Notes: generated by a model from the letters alone, not told the origin. A stretch of DNA of 7,445 nucleotides from CALJIC01 sp039805565 (GCA_039805565.1 JBDLTZ010000068.1:1-7445), one strand, 5' to 3'. Counted from the first letter of the stretch, positions 1 through 6,503 are shown. Program-made: numbers and translations.

Positions 1-810
1 GTTCTCCTCGGTGAGGCGGCCGCCGTACTCGCACCCCTCAAACGCCTCGGCGTACTGGACTCTGCGGCCAATCTCCGCCCCGTAGAGCTCGATCAGCTTG
101 CTACGGTAGCGGTCGGCGTCGCGGCGCAGTCGAGCGTCGTAGGTTTTGGCGAGCCACGTGCGGCGGTCTTGCTCGCCCTCGGGGACCTCCTGCAGGTAGC
201 CGCCGTTCGCCGGGAGCCACTCGTAGAACTGCGACGTGTGGGCGTGGAACATGTCTAGTTTCGCGTCTACCGCCTCGTCGATCGCCACGACGACGTCGGG
301 CGTGAACGGGTAGGGCTTCTGGAAGGTGTCGCTCACGTAAACGATCACCGGGTTCTCCACGAGGTGTTCGTGGAAGGCGCTGACGTTCGGCACGGTGACC
401 ATGTAGGCCGCGTCCTGGATGAGCTGTGCGGTGTAGCGGTGGTCCGGGTGGTAGTCGTTCGGGCGGGGCGACATAATCAAGTCCGGCTGGAACTCGCGAA
501 TGAGTGCGATAATCTGGGCGCGGTTCTCGAGCGTTGGCAGGAGCTGACCGTCGTGGTTGTCGAGCACCTGGTACTCGATGCCGATGGTGGCGGCGGCTGC
601 GGCGGCCTCGGCGCGGCGCCGCTGGGCAAGGCGGCCACCGCCGGTCAGGTGGTGGCCGGCGTCGCCGTTAGTGACGGAGACGAAACGGACGGTGTGGCCC
701 TGGCGGGCGTAGAGCGCGGCCACTCCGCCGGCGGTGATATCGCAGTCGTCGGGGTGGGCGCCGATGACGAGCACGCGCAGCTTCAAGCTTGACATATGCG
801 ATTCAGACAC
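1..810 (-). CDS. PIG-L/LmbE family deacetylase (C-terminus cut by window edge)
   Basis: Zinc-dependent N-deacetylase family (PIG-L, LmbE, MshB, BshB), whose known members remove acetyl groups from N-acetylglucosamine-type substrates. I read 270 codons from the GTG at 810, with no stop before the left edge. The metal-site motif AHPDD is at residues 18-22 (H19 and D22 as zinc ligands, D21 as general base by analogy with MshB). HPDH is at 121-124, with H124 as the third ligand. Other family-like stretches are ITAGG, SVTNGDAGHH, LDNHDGQL and RPNDYHPDHRYT. There is no signal peptide, so it is probably cytoplasmic. The GTG start is preferred because AAGGAG at 818-823 sits 7 bases upstream; an in-frame ATG at 795 lies too far from it. 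The gene follows the metalloprotease stop by 19 bases on the same strand, so the two are probably co-transcribed. The substrate cannot be told: the AHPDDCD form with the RPNDYHPDH block is a common uncharacterised PIG-L branch, so I do not call it MshB or BshB. Confidence 0.95.
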   Translation of the reverse strand, partial: MSESHMSSLKLRVLVIGAHPDDCDITAGGVAALYARQGHTVRFVSVTNGDAGHHLTGGGRLAQRRRAEAAAAAATIGIEYQVLDNHDGQLLPTLENRAQIIALIREFQPDLIMSPRPNDYHPDHRYTAQLIQDAAYMVTVPNVSAFHEHLVENPVIVYVSDTFQKPYPFTPDVVVAIDEAVDAKLDMFHAHTSQFYEWLPANGGYLQEVPEGEQDRRTWLAKTYDARLRRDADRYRSKLIELYGAEIGRRVQYAEAFEGCEYGGRLTEEN

Positions 811-817
811 GGGTGTT

Positions 818-823
818 CTCCTT
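818..823 (-). promoter_or_regulatory. Ribosome binding site AAGGAG of the PIG-L deacetylase gene
   Basis: AAGGAG read on the minus strand, 7 bases before the GTG at 810. It lies in the 19-base gap after the upstream gene's stop and decides for GTG over the ATG at 795. Confidence 0.75.
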
Positions 824-829
824 CGAGGT

Positions 830-2821
830 TCAGGGCGACGTTACCCAATACGAATAGGCGGCCGGCTCGGTGGTGAGGGGCGTCGCGCCGGAGACGACCA
901 GGACAGCGCGCTCGCCGTCTGACACGCTGATGGTCGCCCGGCCGCGCTCGTCTACCGCAACGGGCTCCACAGATGTGGCGGTGCCGACGAAGCGCACCAG
1001 CCGCAGCTCCCACTGCTGCGCGAGGTCACCGATGGTGCGTACGAATCCCACGGCATCCCAGCCGCCGTCGCCAGACTCGGCAGCGTCACGGTAGCCGAGC
1101 TCGGGGATCTGGATGTCGTCGATCAGCATGCCCGGGCCGTTGATGGCGGCATCGCTCACCAGCCAGAAGCGGAGCTGCACCGACCGGCCGGCGTAGGGTG
1201 AGAGGTCCACTTCTTCGTCGAGCCATGTGCCGCGCAGCCCCGCGCCGATCTCCTGGCCTGGCGTGCCGCTGACGCCGGTGAAGGCGTGGCCGAGGCTCTG
1301 CCCCTGTGGGTCCTCCTCCGTGGTCGTGCGGCCGGGGAGGGTCTGCCAGGAGGTGCCGCCGTCGGTCGAGGCAGTGACGAAGGCGTAGTCGAAGTGGCGC
1401 TCGATCTCGTGCCAGAGCCTGAAACGGAGCGTGGCCCTTTCGAGCCCGGTGAGATCGAAGGAGCGCGTCAGGGTGGAGACGCTCTCGTCGCCGCGGTTGC
1501 TCCACCAGGCGTAGACGCCCTCGGCAGGCTGCGGCCCGGCGAGCGGGACAGTCTCGGCGCCGTCGAAGGTGAGCGTCAGCGGCCCATCGAGCGTGCCGAT
1601 GTAGTCGGCGCCGAACTGGCTCACGGTGGTATCGGCCGCCGGCTGCGGGGGGGTGGTGTCCACCCGTCCAGGGAGCAGGGTGTAGGCGAACCGGCCATCG
1701 CCGACCGCGCGGTCGTTGATCAGGTTGGCCACCGTCCAGTCGGCGAACAGCTCTGAGAAGCTGCTGATGTCCGGTCGCTTCCGGGCCGCGATGCTGGCGA
1801 ACATCTCTGGGTTGTTGCCGGCGTCGGTGGCGGAGAGCTCGGAGAGGCCTTCGTCTCCGGCGTACTGCTCGTGGAAGTAGCGCGCGAACAGGCGCGACAT
1901 CCCGTAGTGGCGGCCGCTGCTTGACCACGTGGTGAGCTGGAGGTCCGGGCTGGCGAGGTACGCGATGGCGCCGGCGTGGTCAACGTAGCCGTTGAGGTCC
2001 TCGGCCAGAGAGGCGAGCCCCTCGTCGAGCCAGGCGGGGCGGCGGCGCTGCTGGTTCCAGGCGATCATATGCTGGAACTCGTGGGCGAGGGTTGCGCTGT
2101 AGAGCGGTGTGCCGACGGGGAAGGAATTGACGCCGACGACGAACATCTCGCGCTGGTTGCTGAAGCGGTTCGCGCCGCGCGCCACAGCGTCGGCCGAGGA
2201 GAAGTAGCCGCCGACGCCGCTGAGGTTGGTGTTGAGCACGGTGAGGCGCGGGTCGCCGTCGATGCCGGGCGAGGGCTCGGAGCCGAAGAGCGCGCGGTTG
2301 CGCGGGTAGATGCGCTCCTCGAAGTCGGCTGCGGCGCGCTCGAGGAGGTTCTGATCGATCTGCAGCGACGTGTCGACGTACATCAGAAGAACCGGGCCGA
2401 CGTAGCGGAGCTCGGCGGCGACCTGCTCGAACGTCCCGCTCGCCCGGCTGAGCACCCAGAACTGCTCGACATCTCCGAGCTGCGGATCCTGTGAGGGGAC
2501 GCTATCGGCATCACCTGCGCGCGTACGTCCGAAGGCCGTGGCGAGGGCCTGCCCGTCTCTCGCTAATGGCACGGCTCCTGCAAACAGGATCGCATCGTCC
2601 ACCGTGGCGGCGAGACCTGCGGGGGAAGGCGAGGAGGTTACCACTGGTTCTACCGAGGCTGGCGCTGCTGGTGAGGGGACGGAGGTGGTGCGGGCGAGTG
2701 CGGGCGGGTCGGTCGGTGTGGTGACGGGCACAATCGTTCGAGGGGCGTTGCCGGTCGGCAGAGGGGGTGTGCACCCGGCGAGCAGGCCGAGCGTGAGTAG
2801 TATGAGCAGTCCCCGACGCAC
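830..2821 (-). CDS. Secreted lipoprotein zinc metallopeptidase with InhA-like C-terminal domain
   Basis: A 663-residue protein with a lipoprotein signal peptide: MRRG, a hydrophobic run, then lipobox L14-A15-G16-C17, so it is probably anchored outside the membrane. Residues 18-70 are a Pro/Thr/Ser/Ala-rich linker. The catalytic region (about 115-380) contains HEFQH at 247-251 followed by WLDEG at 264-268. That is a gluzincin-like HEXXH...E zinc site with E248 catalytic and E267 the likely third ligand, resembling M30 hyicolysin/peptidase-MA proteins rather than M6. Residues about 430-575 look like the MAM-type beta-sandwich of immune inhibitor A proteins (SFDLTGLERATLRF, FVTASTDGGTSW, YAGRSVQLRFWLVSD, GMLIDDI). 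The last ~65 residues form another beta-rich segment. The start is GTG at 2821: an in-frame TAG lies four codons upstream, AGGA sits 7 bases before it, and the signal peptide begins there. An ATG at 2829 is out of frame. The fold assignment is by motif only; the substrate is unknown. Confidence 0.88.
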   Translation of the reverse strand: MRRGLLILLTLGLLAGCTPPLPTGNAPRTIVPVTTPTDPPALARTTSVPSPAAPASVEPVVTSSPSPAGLAATVDDAILFAGAVPLARDGQALATAFGRTRAGDADSVPSQDPQLGDVEQFWVLSRASGTFEQVAAELRYVGPVLLMYVDTSLQIDQNLLERAAADFEERIYPRNRALFGSEPSPGIDGDPRLTVLNTNLSGVGGYFSSADAVARGANRFSNQREMFVVGVNSFPVGTPLYSATLAHEFQHMIAWNQQRRRPAWLDEGLASLAEDLNGYVDHAGAIAYLASPDLQLTTWSSSGRHYGMSRLFARYFHEQYAGDEGLSELSATDAGNNPEMFASIAARKRPDISSFSELFADWTVANLINDRAVGDGRFAYTLLPGRVDTTPPQPAADTTVSQFGADYIGTLDGPLTLTFDGAETVPLAGPQPAEGVYAWWSNRGDESVSTLTRSFDLTGLERATLRFRLWHEIERHFDYAFVTASTDGGTSWQTLPGRTTTEEDPQGQSLGHAFTGVSGTPGQEIGAGLRGTWLDEEVDLSPYAGRSVQLRFWLVSDAAINGPGMLIDDIQIPELGYRDAAESGDGGWDAVGFVRTIGDLAQQWELRLVRFVGTATSVEPVAVDERGRATISVSDGERAVLVVSGATPLTTEPAAYSYWVTSP

Positions 2822-2854
2822 GGCAGCATCCTAACTAGGCGGCAGCACTCGTTC

Positions 2855-2885
2855 ATTATAGCGTATCAGCGCCACCCGTATCCAA
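2855..2885 (-). promoter_or_regulatory. Probable sigma-70-type promoter of the metallopeptidase/deacetylase operon
   Basis: On the minus strand, a perfect -10 TATAAT (2855-2860) lies 19 bases downstream of TTGGAT (2880-2885), a partial -35. Transcription would start near 2848, giving a leader of roughly 27 bases before the GTG at 2821. The -10 is convincing in such GC-rich DNA; the -35 spacing is longer than the ideal 17. Confidence 0.6.
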
Positions 2886-3091
2886 CGGCCGGTAACCATA
2901 CGCTGTGCTCTGCACGCAGCAAACTTGTCCTAGGAAAGAACAGTACCAGTGATAGTAGAGCGGCGGGAGCAACGTGCTGTTGAAGCCGCCGCGAATCTCT
3001 CGCACTATGGTGCTGTATCCGGGCTAGGAAGGCCGGGTGCATACCGAGGAGCATCGATAACGTCTCGCGGGTAGGTTGACGGAGGCAGACT
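2886..3091. other. Divergent intergenic region, no gene seen
   Basis: This stretch separates the leftward protease operon from the rightward small membrane protein genes. I see no tRNA, riboswitch core or convincing coding frame. A 62-codon minus-strand frame starting at 3054 overlaps the protease promoter and has no family character. I found no strong rightward promoter: TTGTCC at 2925-2930 has no good -10 at the right distance. The one notable structure is the hairpin at 2960-2992, listed separately. Confidence 0.5.
2960..2992. repeat. Inverted repeat / potential hairpin in the intergenic region
   Basis: GCGGCGG (2960-2966) pairs perfectly with CCGCCGC (2986-2992). A second short stem, AGCA with TGCT, lies within the 19-base loop. 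There is no T-run after it on either strand, so it is not a classic terminator. It may be a leader structure or operator upstream of the gene at 3092, or chance in GC-rich DNA. Confidence 0.35.
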
Positions 3092-3349
3092 ATGGTGGCG
3101 ATGTTCGTTCAGCTAGCTATTGTCGGTCTGTGGGGATGTATCCTGGTGGTTCATACGCGTAGGCTGCTGCGCCTGGCGCAGGTCACGGCGCCGAATTTCT
3201 GGCAGGACCGCAGCGGGCAGACGCGGCTAGCGCGAGTGTGGTTCTGGCTGGGCCGCGAGGAGTTCTGGCGCGCGGTGCAGGCGGATGGTGCGCGCTGCAT
3301 GCAGCTCACGCTGATGGTCTTCCTGCTGGCGTGGGGCGTGCTGTCCTGA
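3092..3349 (+). CDS. Small hypothetical membrane protein (85 residues)
   Basis: I do not recognise the family. The protein has an N-terminal hydrophobic segment (about residues 3-21), a basic and tryptophan-rich middle (HTRRLLRLAQ, WFWLGREEFWRAV), and a C-terminal hydrophobic segment (about 69-84). A two-span inner-membrane protein with a short loop is likely. The start at 3092 is supported by GGAGG at 3081-3085, 6 bases upstream of ATG, the best ribosome binding site among the rightward genes. The next gene begins 31 bases after its stop on the same strand and also encodes a membrane protein, so the pair is probably one transcript. The ribosome binding site, GC-rich codon use and sensible membrane topology argue that it is real, but nothing in the sequence shows a function. 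Confidence 0.72.
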   Translation: MVAMFVQLAIVGLWGCILVVHTRRLLRLAQVTAPNFWQDRSGQTRLARVWFWLGREEFWRAVQADGARCMQLTLMVFLLAWGVLS

Positions 3350-3380
3350 CAGCGAAGCTGAACAACAAGGTTGCCGAACT

Positions 3381-3770
3381 GTGACCGTTCGCTGGATGGC
3401 CGTGCTGACCGGCTTTGTTGTCGATGTGCTGGTGACAGCACTGATCAGCACGCTGATGACGCCGACGGCTGAGAGCCTGGCGATGGCGCCGGACCTCTCC
3501 CGTGCGGACCACCTTCTGCTCCTCGGCCTCGGCCTGGCCTCGACGGCTGCGGGCGGCTACCTCGCGGGGCGTCTGGCGGGCGACGCTGAGGTGCTCCACG
3601 GTCTGCTGGTAGGCGTGGTCGGTGTCATTCTCGCACAGCTCCCAGCGGTAGGCAGCGACCCGCCGATACCGCGCGTATTCGTGATCGCGAGCGCTCTGGG
3701 CTGCGCGGCGGGCGCGTGTGGCGGTCTCTTGAGCCGGTACTTCCCCTCCCCCAGCCGCGCGCGTGGCTGA
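3381..3770 (+). CDS. Small four-span hypothetical membrane protein (129 residues)
   Basis: Four hydrophobic segments are visible: about residues 8-26, 45-67, 75-92 and 100-118. The glycine/alanine-rich motif AGGYLAGRLAG, followed by HGLLVGVVGVIL, is typical of small uncharacterised bacterial four-helix membrane proteins of the TIGR04086/YrzE-like kind; that resemblance is by pattern only. The C-terminus ends in a short basic tail. The GTG at 3381 is the likely start, with a weak AAGG at 3367-3370 ten bases away; an in-frame ATG at 3396 has no ribosome binding site. It lies 31 bases after the 85-residue membrane protein gene and about 97 bases before lon, which has its own promoter, so it is probably not part of a lon operon. 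The function is unknown. Confidence 0.72.
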   Translation: MTVRWMAVLTGFVVDVLVTALISTLMTPTAESLAMAPDLSRADHLLLLGLGLASTAAGGYLAGRLAGDAEVLHGLLVGVVGVILAQLPAVGSDPPIPRVFVIASALGCAAGACGGLLSRYFPSPSRARG

Positions 3771-3795
3771 AACCTCCGGTAGCCACCTCCAACGG

Positions 3796-3825
3796 CTGCC
3801 AGCCACAAACCCACTGTGCTATAAT
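3796..3825 (+). promoter_or_regulatory. Probable lon promoter with extended -10
   Basis: TGC-TATAAT (3817-3825) is a perfect -10 with an extended TGn element. CTGCCA at 3796-3801 is a 4-of-6 match to TTGACA at 18-base spacing. Predicted transcription start is near 3832, giving a leader of about 35 bases. No CIRCE or HspR-type inverted repeat is visible, so a classical heat-shock operator is not supported. Confidence 0.68.
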
Positions 3826-3847
3826 CGATCTGTTTCCACGCTCTCCA

Positions 3848-3861
3848 CGCCTGTGCAGGTG
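3848..3861 (+). promoter_or_regulatory. Possible leader hairpin covering the lon ribosome binding site
   Basis: The probable Shine-Dalgarno AGGTGG (3857-3862) lies 4 bases before the ATG. CGCCT (3848-3852) can pair with AGGTG (3857-3861) across a GTGC loop. GCT (3840-3842) and AGC (3864-3866) could add an outer stem. The hairpin is short and includes a G-T pair, so it would be weak. Confidence 0.3.
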
Positions 3862-3866
3862 GCAGC

Positions 3867-6449
3867 ATGCCTGAGGACTCACCGATCCTGTTCGACTTTC
3901 CGCCCAAGCCGGATGCGGCGCTGGTGGAGGGCCAGGGGGGGGAGCGCGAGCTCCCCGTCGTGCCGCTGATCAACACCGTGCTCTTCCCCCATATGCTCAC
4001 ACCGCTGTTTGTCGGCCGGGAGCGCTCCGTGGCCGCGATCGAGGACGCCATGGCTGGCGACCGGTTGGTGCTGGCGATCGCGCAGCGCGAGCCCGACATC
4101 GAGGACGTCGGCCCGGCCGACCTGTACGAGATCGGTGTCGAGGCTGCGATCCAGCGCATCCTGAAGATGCCAGACGGCTCGATCTCGGTGGTGGTGCAGG
4201 GGCAGCGGCGGGTGCGGGTAGCGGAGTTCGTGCAGGAGCGGCCGCTGCTCCGGGCGCGTGCGGCGGTGGTGTACGAGGACAACGAGCGGACGATCGCCGT
4301 CGAGGCGATGATGCGAGCCGTGCTCTCGCTGTTCGAGAAGGTCGTAAAGCTTTCGCGAACCCTGCCCGACGACTCGTACATCATGGCGATGAACGTGGAC
4401 GAGCCGGGCTGGCTGGCGGACCTGATCGCCTCCACGCTGCCGCTGGATGTGGCGCGGCGCCAGGAGGTGCTGGAGACGCTGGACCCTGAGGAGCGGCTGC
4501 GGCGGCTGTCGATCATGCTGACGCAGGAGCTCGACGTGCTGGAGCTCGAGAGCCGCATCCACAACCAGGTGCAGAAGGAGGTCGATCGCTCGCAGCGTGA
4601 GTTCTTCCTGCGCGAGCAGATCAAGGCGATCCAGCGGGAGCTGGGGCAGAGCGACCCGGTGCAGCGGGAGCTGGTGGAGCTGCGCGAGCGCGTGCTCTCG
4701 GCGGAGATGCCGGAGCGCGCGCAGCTGAAGGCGCTCGAGGAGCTGGAGCGGATGGAGATGATGGCGCCGGCCTCGCCGGAGTACAGCGTCATCCGCACCT
4801 ACCTGGACTGGCTGCTGGATCTGCCCTGGATGCGGCAGACGGACGACAACACCGACCTGCGGGCGGCGGCGGAGGTGCTGGACTGCAACCACTATGGGCT
4901 GGCGAAGGTTAAGGAGCGCATCCTGGAGTTTATGGCGGCGCGGATGCTCGCCGGTCCGCGGCTGAAGGCACCGATCCTGTGCTTTGCCGGGCCGCCGGGG
5001 GTGGGGAAGACCTCGCTGGGGCGGTCGATTGCCGAGGCGTTGGGGCGGCGCTTCGTGCGGATCTCGCTTGGCGGAGTGCACGACGAGGCCGAGATCCGCG
5101 GGCACCGGCGCACCTACATCGGCGCGCTGCCTGGCCGCGTCCTGAAGGCGATGAAGGATGCCGGGACGGTGAACCCGGTGTTCATGCTGGATGAGGTGGA
5201 CAAGCTGGGGAGCGACTTCCGCGGCGACCCGGCGGCGGCGCTGCTGGAGGTGCTGGATCCCGAGCAGAACAACAGCTTCACTGACCACTACTTCGACCTG
5301 CCGTACGACCTCTCGCGGGTGATGTTCATTGCTACCGCGAACCTGCTCGACCCCGTGCCGCCGGCGCTGCGCGATCGTATGGAGGTGATCCAGCTGCCGG
5401 GCTACACCGAGGAAGAGAAGCTCGAGATCGCCCGCCGCTTCCTGGTGCCGCGCCAGCTCGAGGCGAACGGGCTCGTCAACGCTGAAGGAAGAACGCTGAA
5501 CGTTGAACAGCGGGCAGCGAAAATGTCATCATCGGACGAGGGAACAGCGCCGCTCCAAACGGCGGCTGCTCCAAAGACGCGCACTGGGTCAGACGGTGAC
5601 ACCCTCATCGTTCAGCGTTCAGCGTTCAGCGTTCGGTTCACCGACACCACGCTGCACCAGCTGATCCGCGGCTACACCTACGAGGCTGGGGTGCGGAGCC
5701 TGGAGCGCGAGATTGGTGCGGTGTGCCGCAAGGTGGCGCGGCGAGTCGCCGAGGGGCGCTCGTATCCCCGGGTAGTGCGGCCGTCGCTGCTCGAGGAGTA
5801 CCTGGGGCCGCCGCAGCGGGCGCACGGCACGGCCGAGGCGCGGGACGAAGTGGGGATCGCGACCGGGCTGAGCTGGACGGCGGGCGGCGGCGATGTGATG
5901 TCGATCGAGGTCTCGGTGGTGAAGGGCAAGGGCGGTCTCATGCTCACCGGGCAGCTGGGCGAGGTGATGAAGGAGTCGGCGCAGGCGGCGCTCTCGTACG
6001 CGCGGGCGAGCGCCGAGGGCCTGGGGATCAAGGCCAAGCGCTTCGAGGGGTGCGACATCCACATCCACGTGCCGGAGGGCGCGGTGCCGAAGGATGGGCC
6101 CTCGGCAGGCATCGCGCTGGCGACGGCGCTGGTGTCGGCGTTCACCGAGCGGCCGGTGCGGCGCGACGTAGCGATGACGGGCGAGATCACGCTGCGCGGA
6201 CGGGTGCTGCCGGTGGGAGGGGTGAAGGAGAAGGTGCTGGGGGCGCACCGTGCGGGCATCGGCACGGTGATCCTGCCGCGCCGCAACGAGCGTGACCTGG
6301 CGGAGGTGCCGGCGCACGTGAAGCGGCAGATGCGCTTCGTGTACGTGGAGCGGATGGACGAGGTGCTGGTGGCGGCGCTCTGCCCGTGGGACAACGGCCA
6401 CAGGGGGAAGGTGGCGGTCGCCGAGGCCGGCGATGCTCGCGCGTCCTGA
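3867..6449 (+). CDS. lon: Lon ATP-dependent serine protease with an insertion in the lid
   Basis: Homo-oligomeric cytosolic AAA+ protease that unfolds and degrades damaged and regulatory proteins. The N-terminal substrate-binding domain starts at ELPVVPLINTVLFPHM (about residue 29) and runs to about 225. A coiled-coil linker follows (about 230-300, QVQKEVDRSQREFFLREQIK), then the AAA+ core: Walker A GPPGVGKT 375-382 and Walker B VFMLDE 438-443, with GHRRTYIGALPG between. The protease domain has the catalytic serine in PKDGPSAG (S746) and the lysine in GGVKEK (K789), the same 43-residue spacing as E. coli S679/K722. At 860 residues it is longer than the usual ~780-820. Residues 537-590 replace the normal ~8-residue linker between RQLEANGL and FTDTTLHQLIRGYTYEAGVRSLER, adding about 46 hydrophilic residues inside the lid. 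All motifs are intact and in frame, so the enzyme is probably active. The ATG at 3867 follows AGGTGG and a good promoter. The first ~28 residues are not conserved and contain an eight-G run. Confidence 0.98.
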   Translation: MPEDSPILFDFPPKPDAALVEGQGGERELPVVPLINTVLFPHMLTPLFVGRERSVAAIEDAMAGDRLVLAIAQREPDIEDVGPADLYEIGVEAAIQRILKMPDGSISVVVQGQRRVRVAEFVQERPLLRARAAVVYEDNERTIAVEAMMRAVLSLFEKVVKLSRTLPDDSYIMAMNVDEPGWLADLIASTLPLDVARRQEVLETLDPEERLRRLSIMLTQELDVLELESRIHNQVQKEVDRSQREFFLREQIKAIQRELGQSDPVQRELVELRERVLSAEMPERAQLKALEELERMEMMAPASPEYSVIRTYLDWLLDLPWMRQTDDNTDLRAAAEVLDCNHYGLAKVKERILEFMAARMLAGPRLKAPILCFAGPPGVGKTSLGRSIAEALGRRFVRISLGGVHDEAEIRGHRRTYIGALPGRVLKAMKDAGTVNPVFMLDEVDKLGSDFRGDPAAALLEVLDPEQNNSFTDHYFDLPYDLSRVMFIATANLLDPVPPALRDRMEVIQLPGYTEEEKLEIARRFLVPRQLEANGLVNAEGRTLNVEQRAAKMSSSDEGTAPLQTAAAPKTRTGSDGDTLIVQRSAFSVRFTDTTLHQLIRGYTYEAGVRSLEREIGAVCRKVARRVAEGRSYPRVVRPSLLEEYLGPPQRAHGTAEARDEVGIATGLSWTAGGGDVMSIEVSVVKGKGGLMLTGQLGEVMKESAQAALSYARASAEGLGIKAKRFEGCDIHIHVPEGAVPKDGPSAGIALATALVSAFTERPVRRDVAMTGEITLRGRVLPVGGVKEKVLGAHRAGIGTVILPRRNERDLAEVPAHVKRQMRFVYVERMDEVLVAALCPWDNGHRGKVAVAEAGDARAS
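5478..5508 (+). repeat. Left heptamer array (AACGCTG orientation)
   Basis: Reading in steps of seven from 5478 gives AACGCTG, AAGGAAG (degenerate), AACGCTG, AACGTTG and AAC. Its last 18 bases (5491-5508) can pair with 5610-5627 or 5617-5634 over their full length, with one G-T wobble. Confidence 0.7.
5610..5634 (-). repeat. Right heptamer array (reverse orientation)
   Basis: Three perfect GTTCAGC units followed by GTTC, the reverse complement of the left array's AACGCTG unit. Seven is not a multiple of three, so gain or loss of one unit would shift the lon frame. Confidence 0.8.
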
Positions 6450-6462
6450 CGGGAGACTCTGT

Positions 6463-6495
6463 GCAGGAGGGCCGCCGATCGGCAGGCCCTCCTGC
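6463..6495. terminator. Strong stem-loop between convergent genes, probable bidirectional terminator
   Basis: GCAGGAGGGCC (6463-6473) pairs perfectly with GGCCCTCCTGC (6485-6495), an 11-base-pair GC-rich stem. The loop itself contains the palindrome GCCGATCGGC (6474-6483). It starts 13 bases after the lon stop and ends 8 bases before the stop of the convergent SH3b gene, as expected for a shared terminator. Neither strand has a T-run after the stem. Confidence 0.75.
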
Positions 6496-6503
6496 GTGCT
6501 GTC

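Larger units (their letters stand above)
5478..5634. repeat. Palindromic repeat element inserted in frame within lon
   Basis: The stretch encodes the extra loop of Lon and is framed by two arrays of one heptamer in opposite orientations, with about 101 bases between the closest arms. By hand count it is about 59% GC, against about 73% at 5701-5760 downstream. A smaller inner stem is possible (CGCCG 5548-5552 with CGGCG 5560-5564). It contains no stop in the lon frame and no transposase, so it resembles a non-autonomous palindromic element or protein-invading repeat. The exact borders are uncertain because no duplicated target site is clear. Confidence 0.65.

Noticed and set aside
364..792. 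142-codon plus-strand frame within the deacetylase region
   Set aside because: Val/Gly-rich antisense frame of a clear PIG-L gene carrying AHPDD and HPDH.
1086..2494. Other frames across the metallopeptidase gene (1086-1928 minus, 1286-1756 and 1976-2494 plus)
   Set aside because: Arg- or Glu/Val-rich shadows of the real 663-residue frame, which has a signal peptide and zinc motif.
2890..3090. Possible riboswitch or T-box in the intergenic region
   Set aside because: GCAAAC and GGAAAG fragments recall c-di-GMP riboswitch or T-box pieces, but the rest of those consensus cores is absent.
3557..5288. Long open frames on the minus strand opposite lon (for example 3557-4798 and 3879-5288)
   Set aside because: They are antisense shadows of GC-rich lon codons: Ser/Arg- or His/Arg/Leu-rich, with no domain character and no ribosome binding site, while the plus strand encodes an unmistakable Lon.
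5478..5634. CRISPR array or self-splicing intron as explanation of the lon insert
   Set aside because: The repeats are seven bases with no spacers, and the segment is fully open in frame with no intron motifs.
5619..6401. Minus-strand frames opposite the lon protease domain
   Set aside because: Arg/His/Pro-rich low-complexity translations typical of antisense frames.
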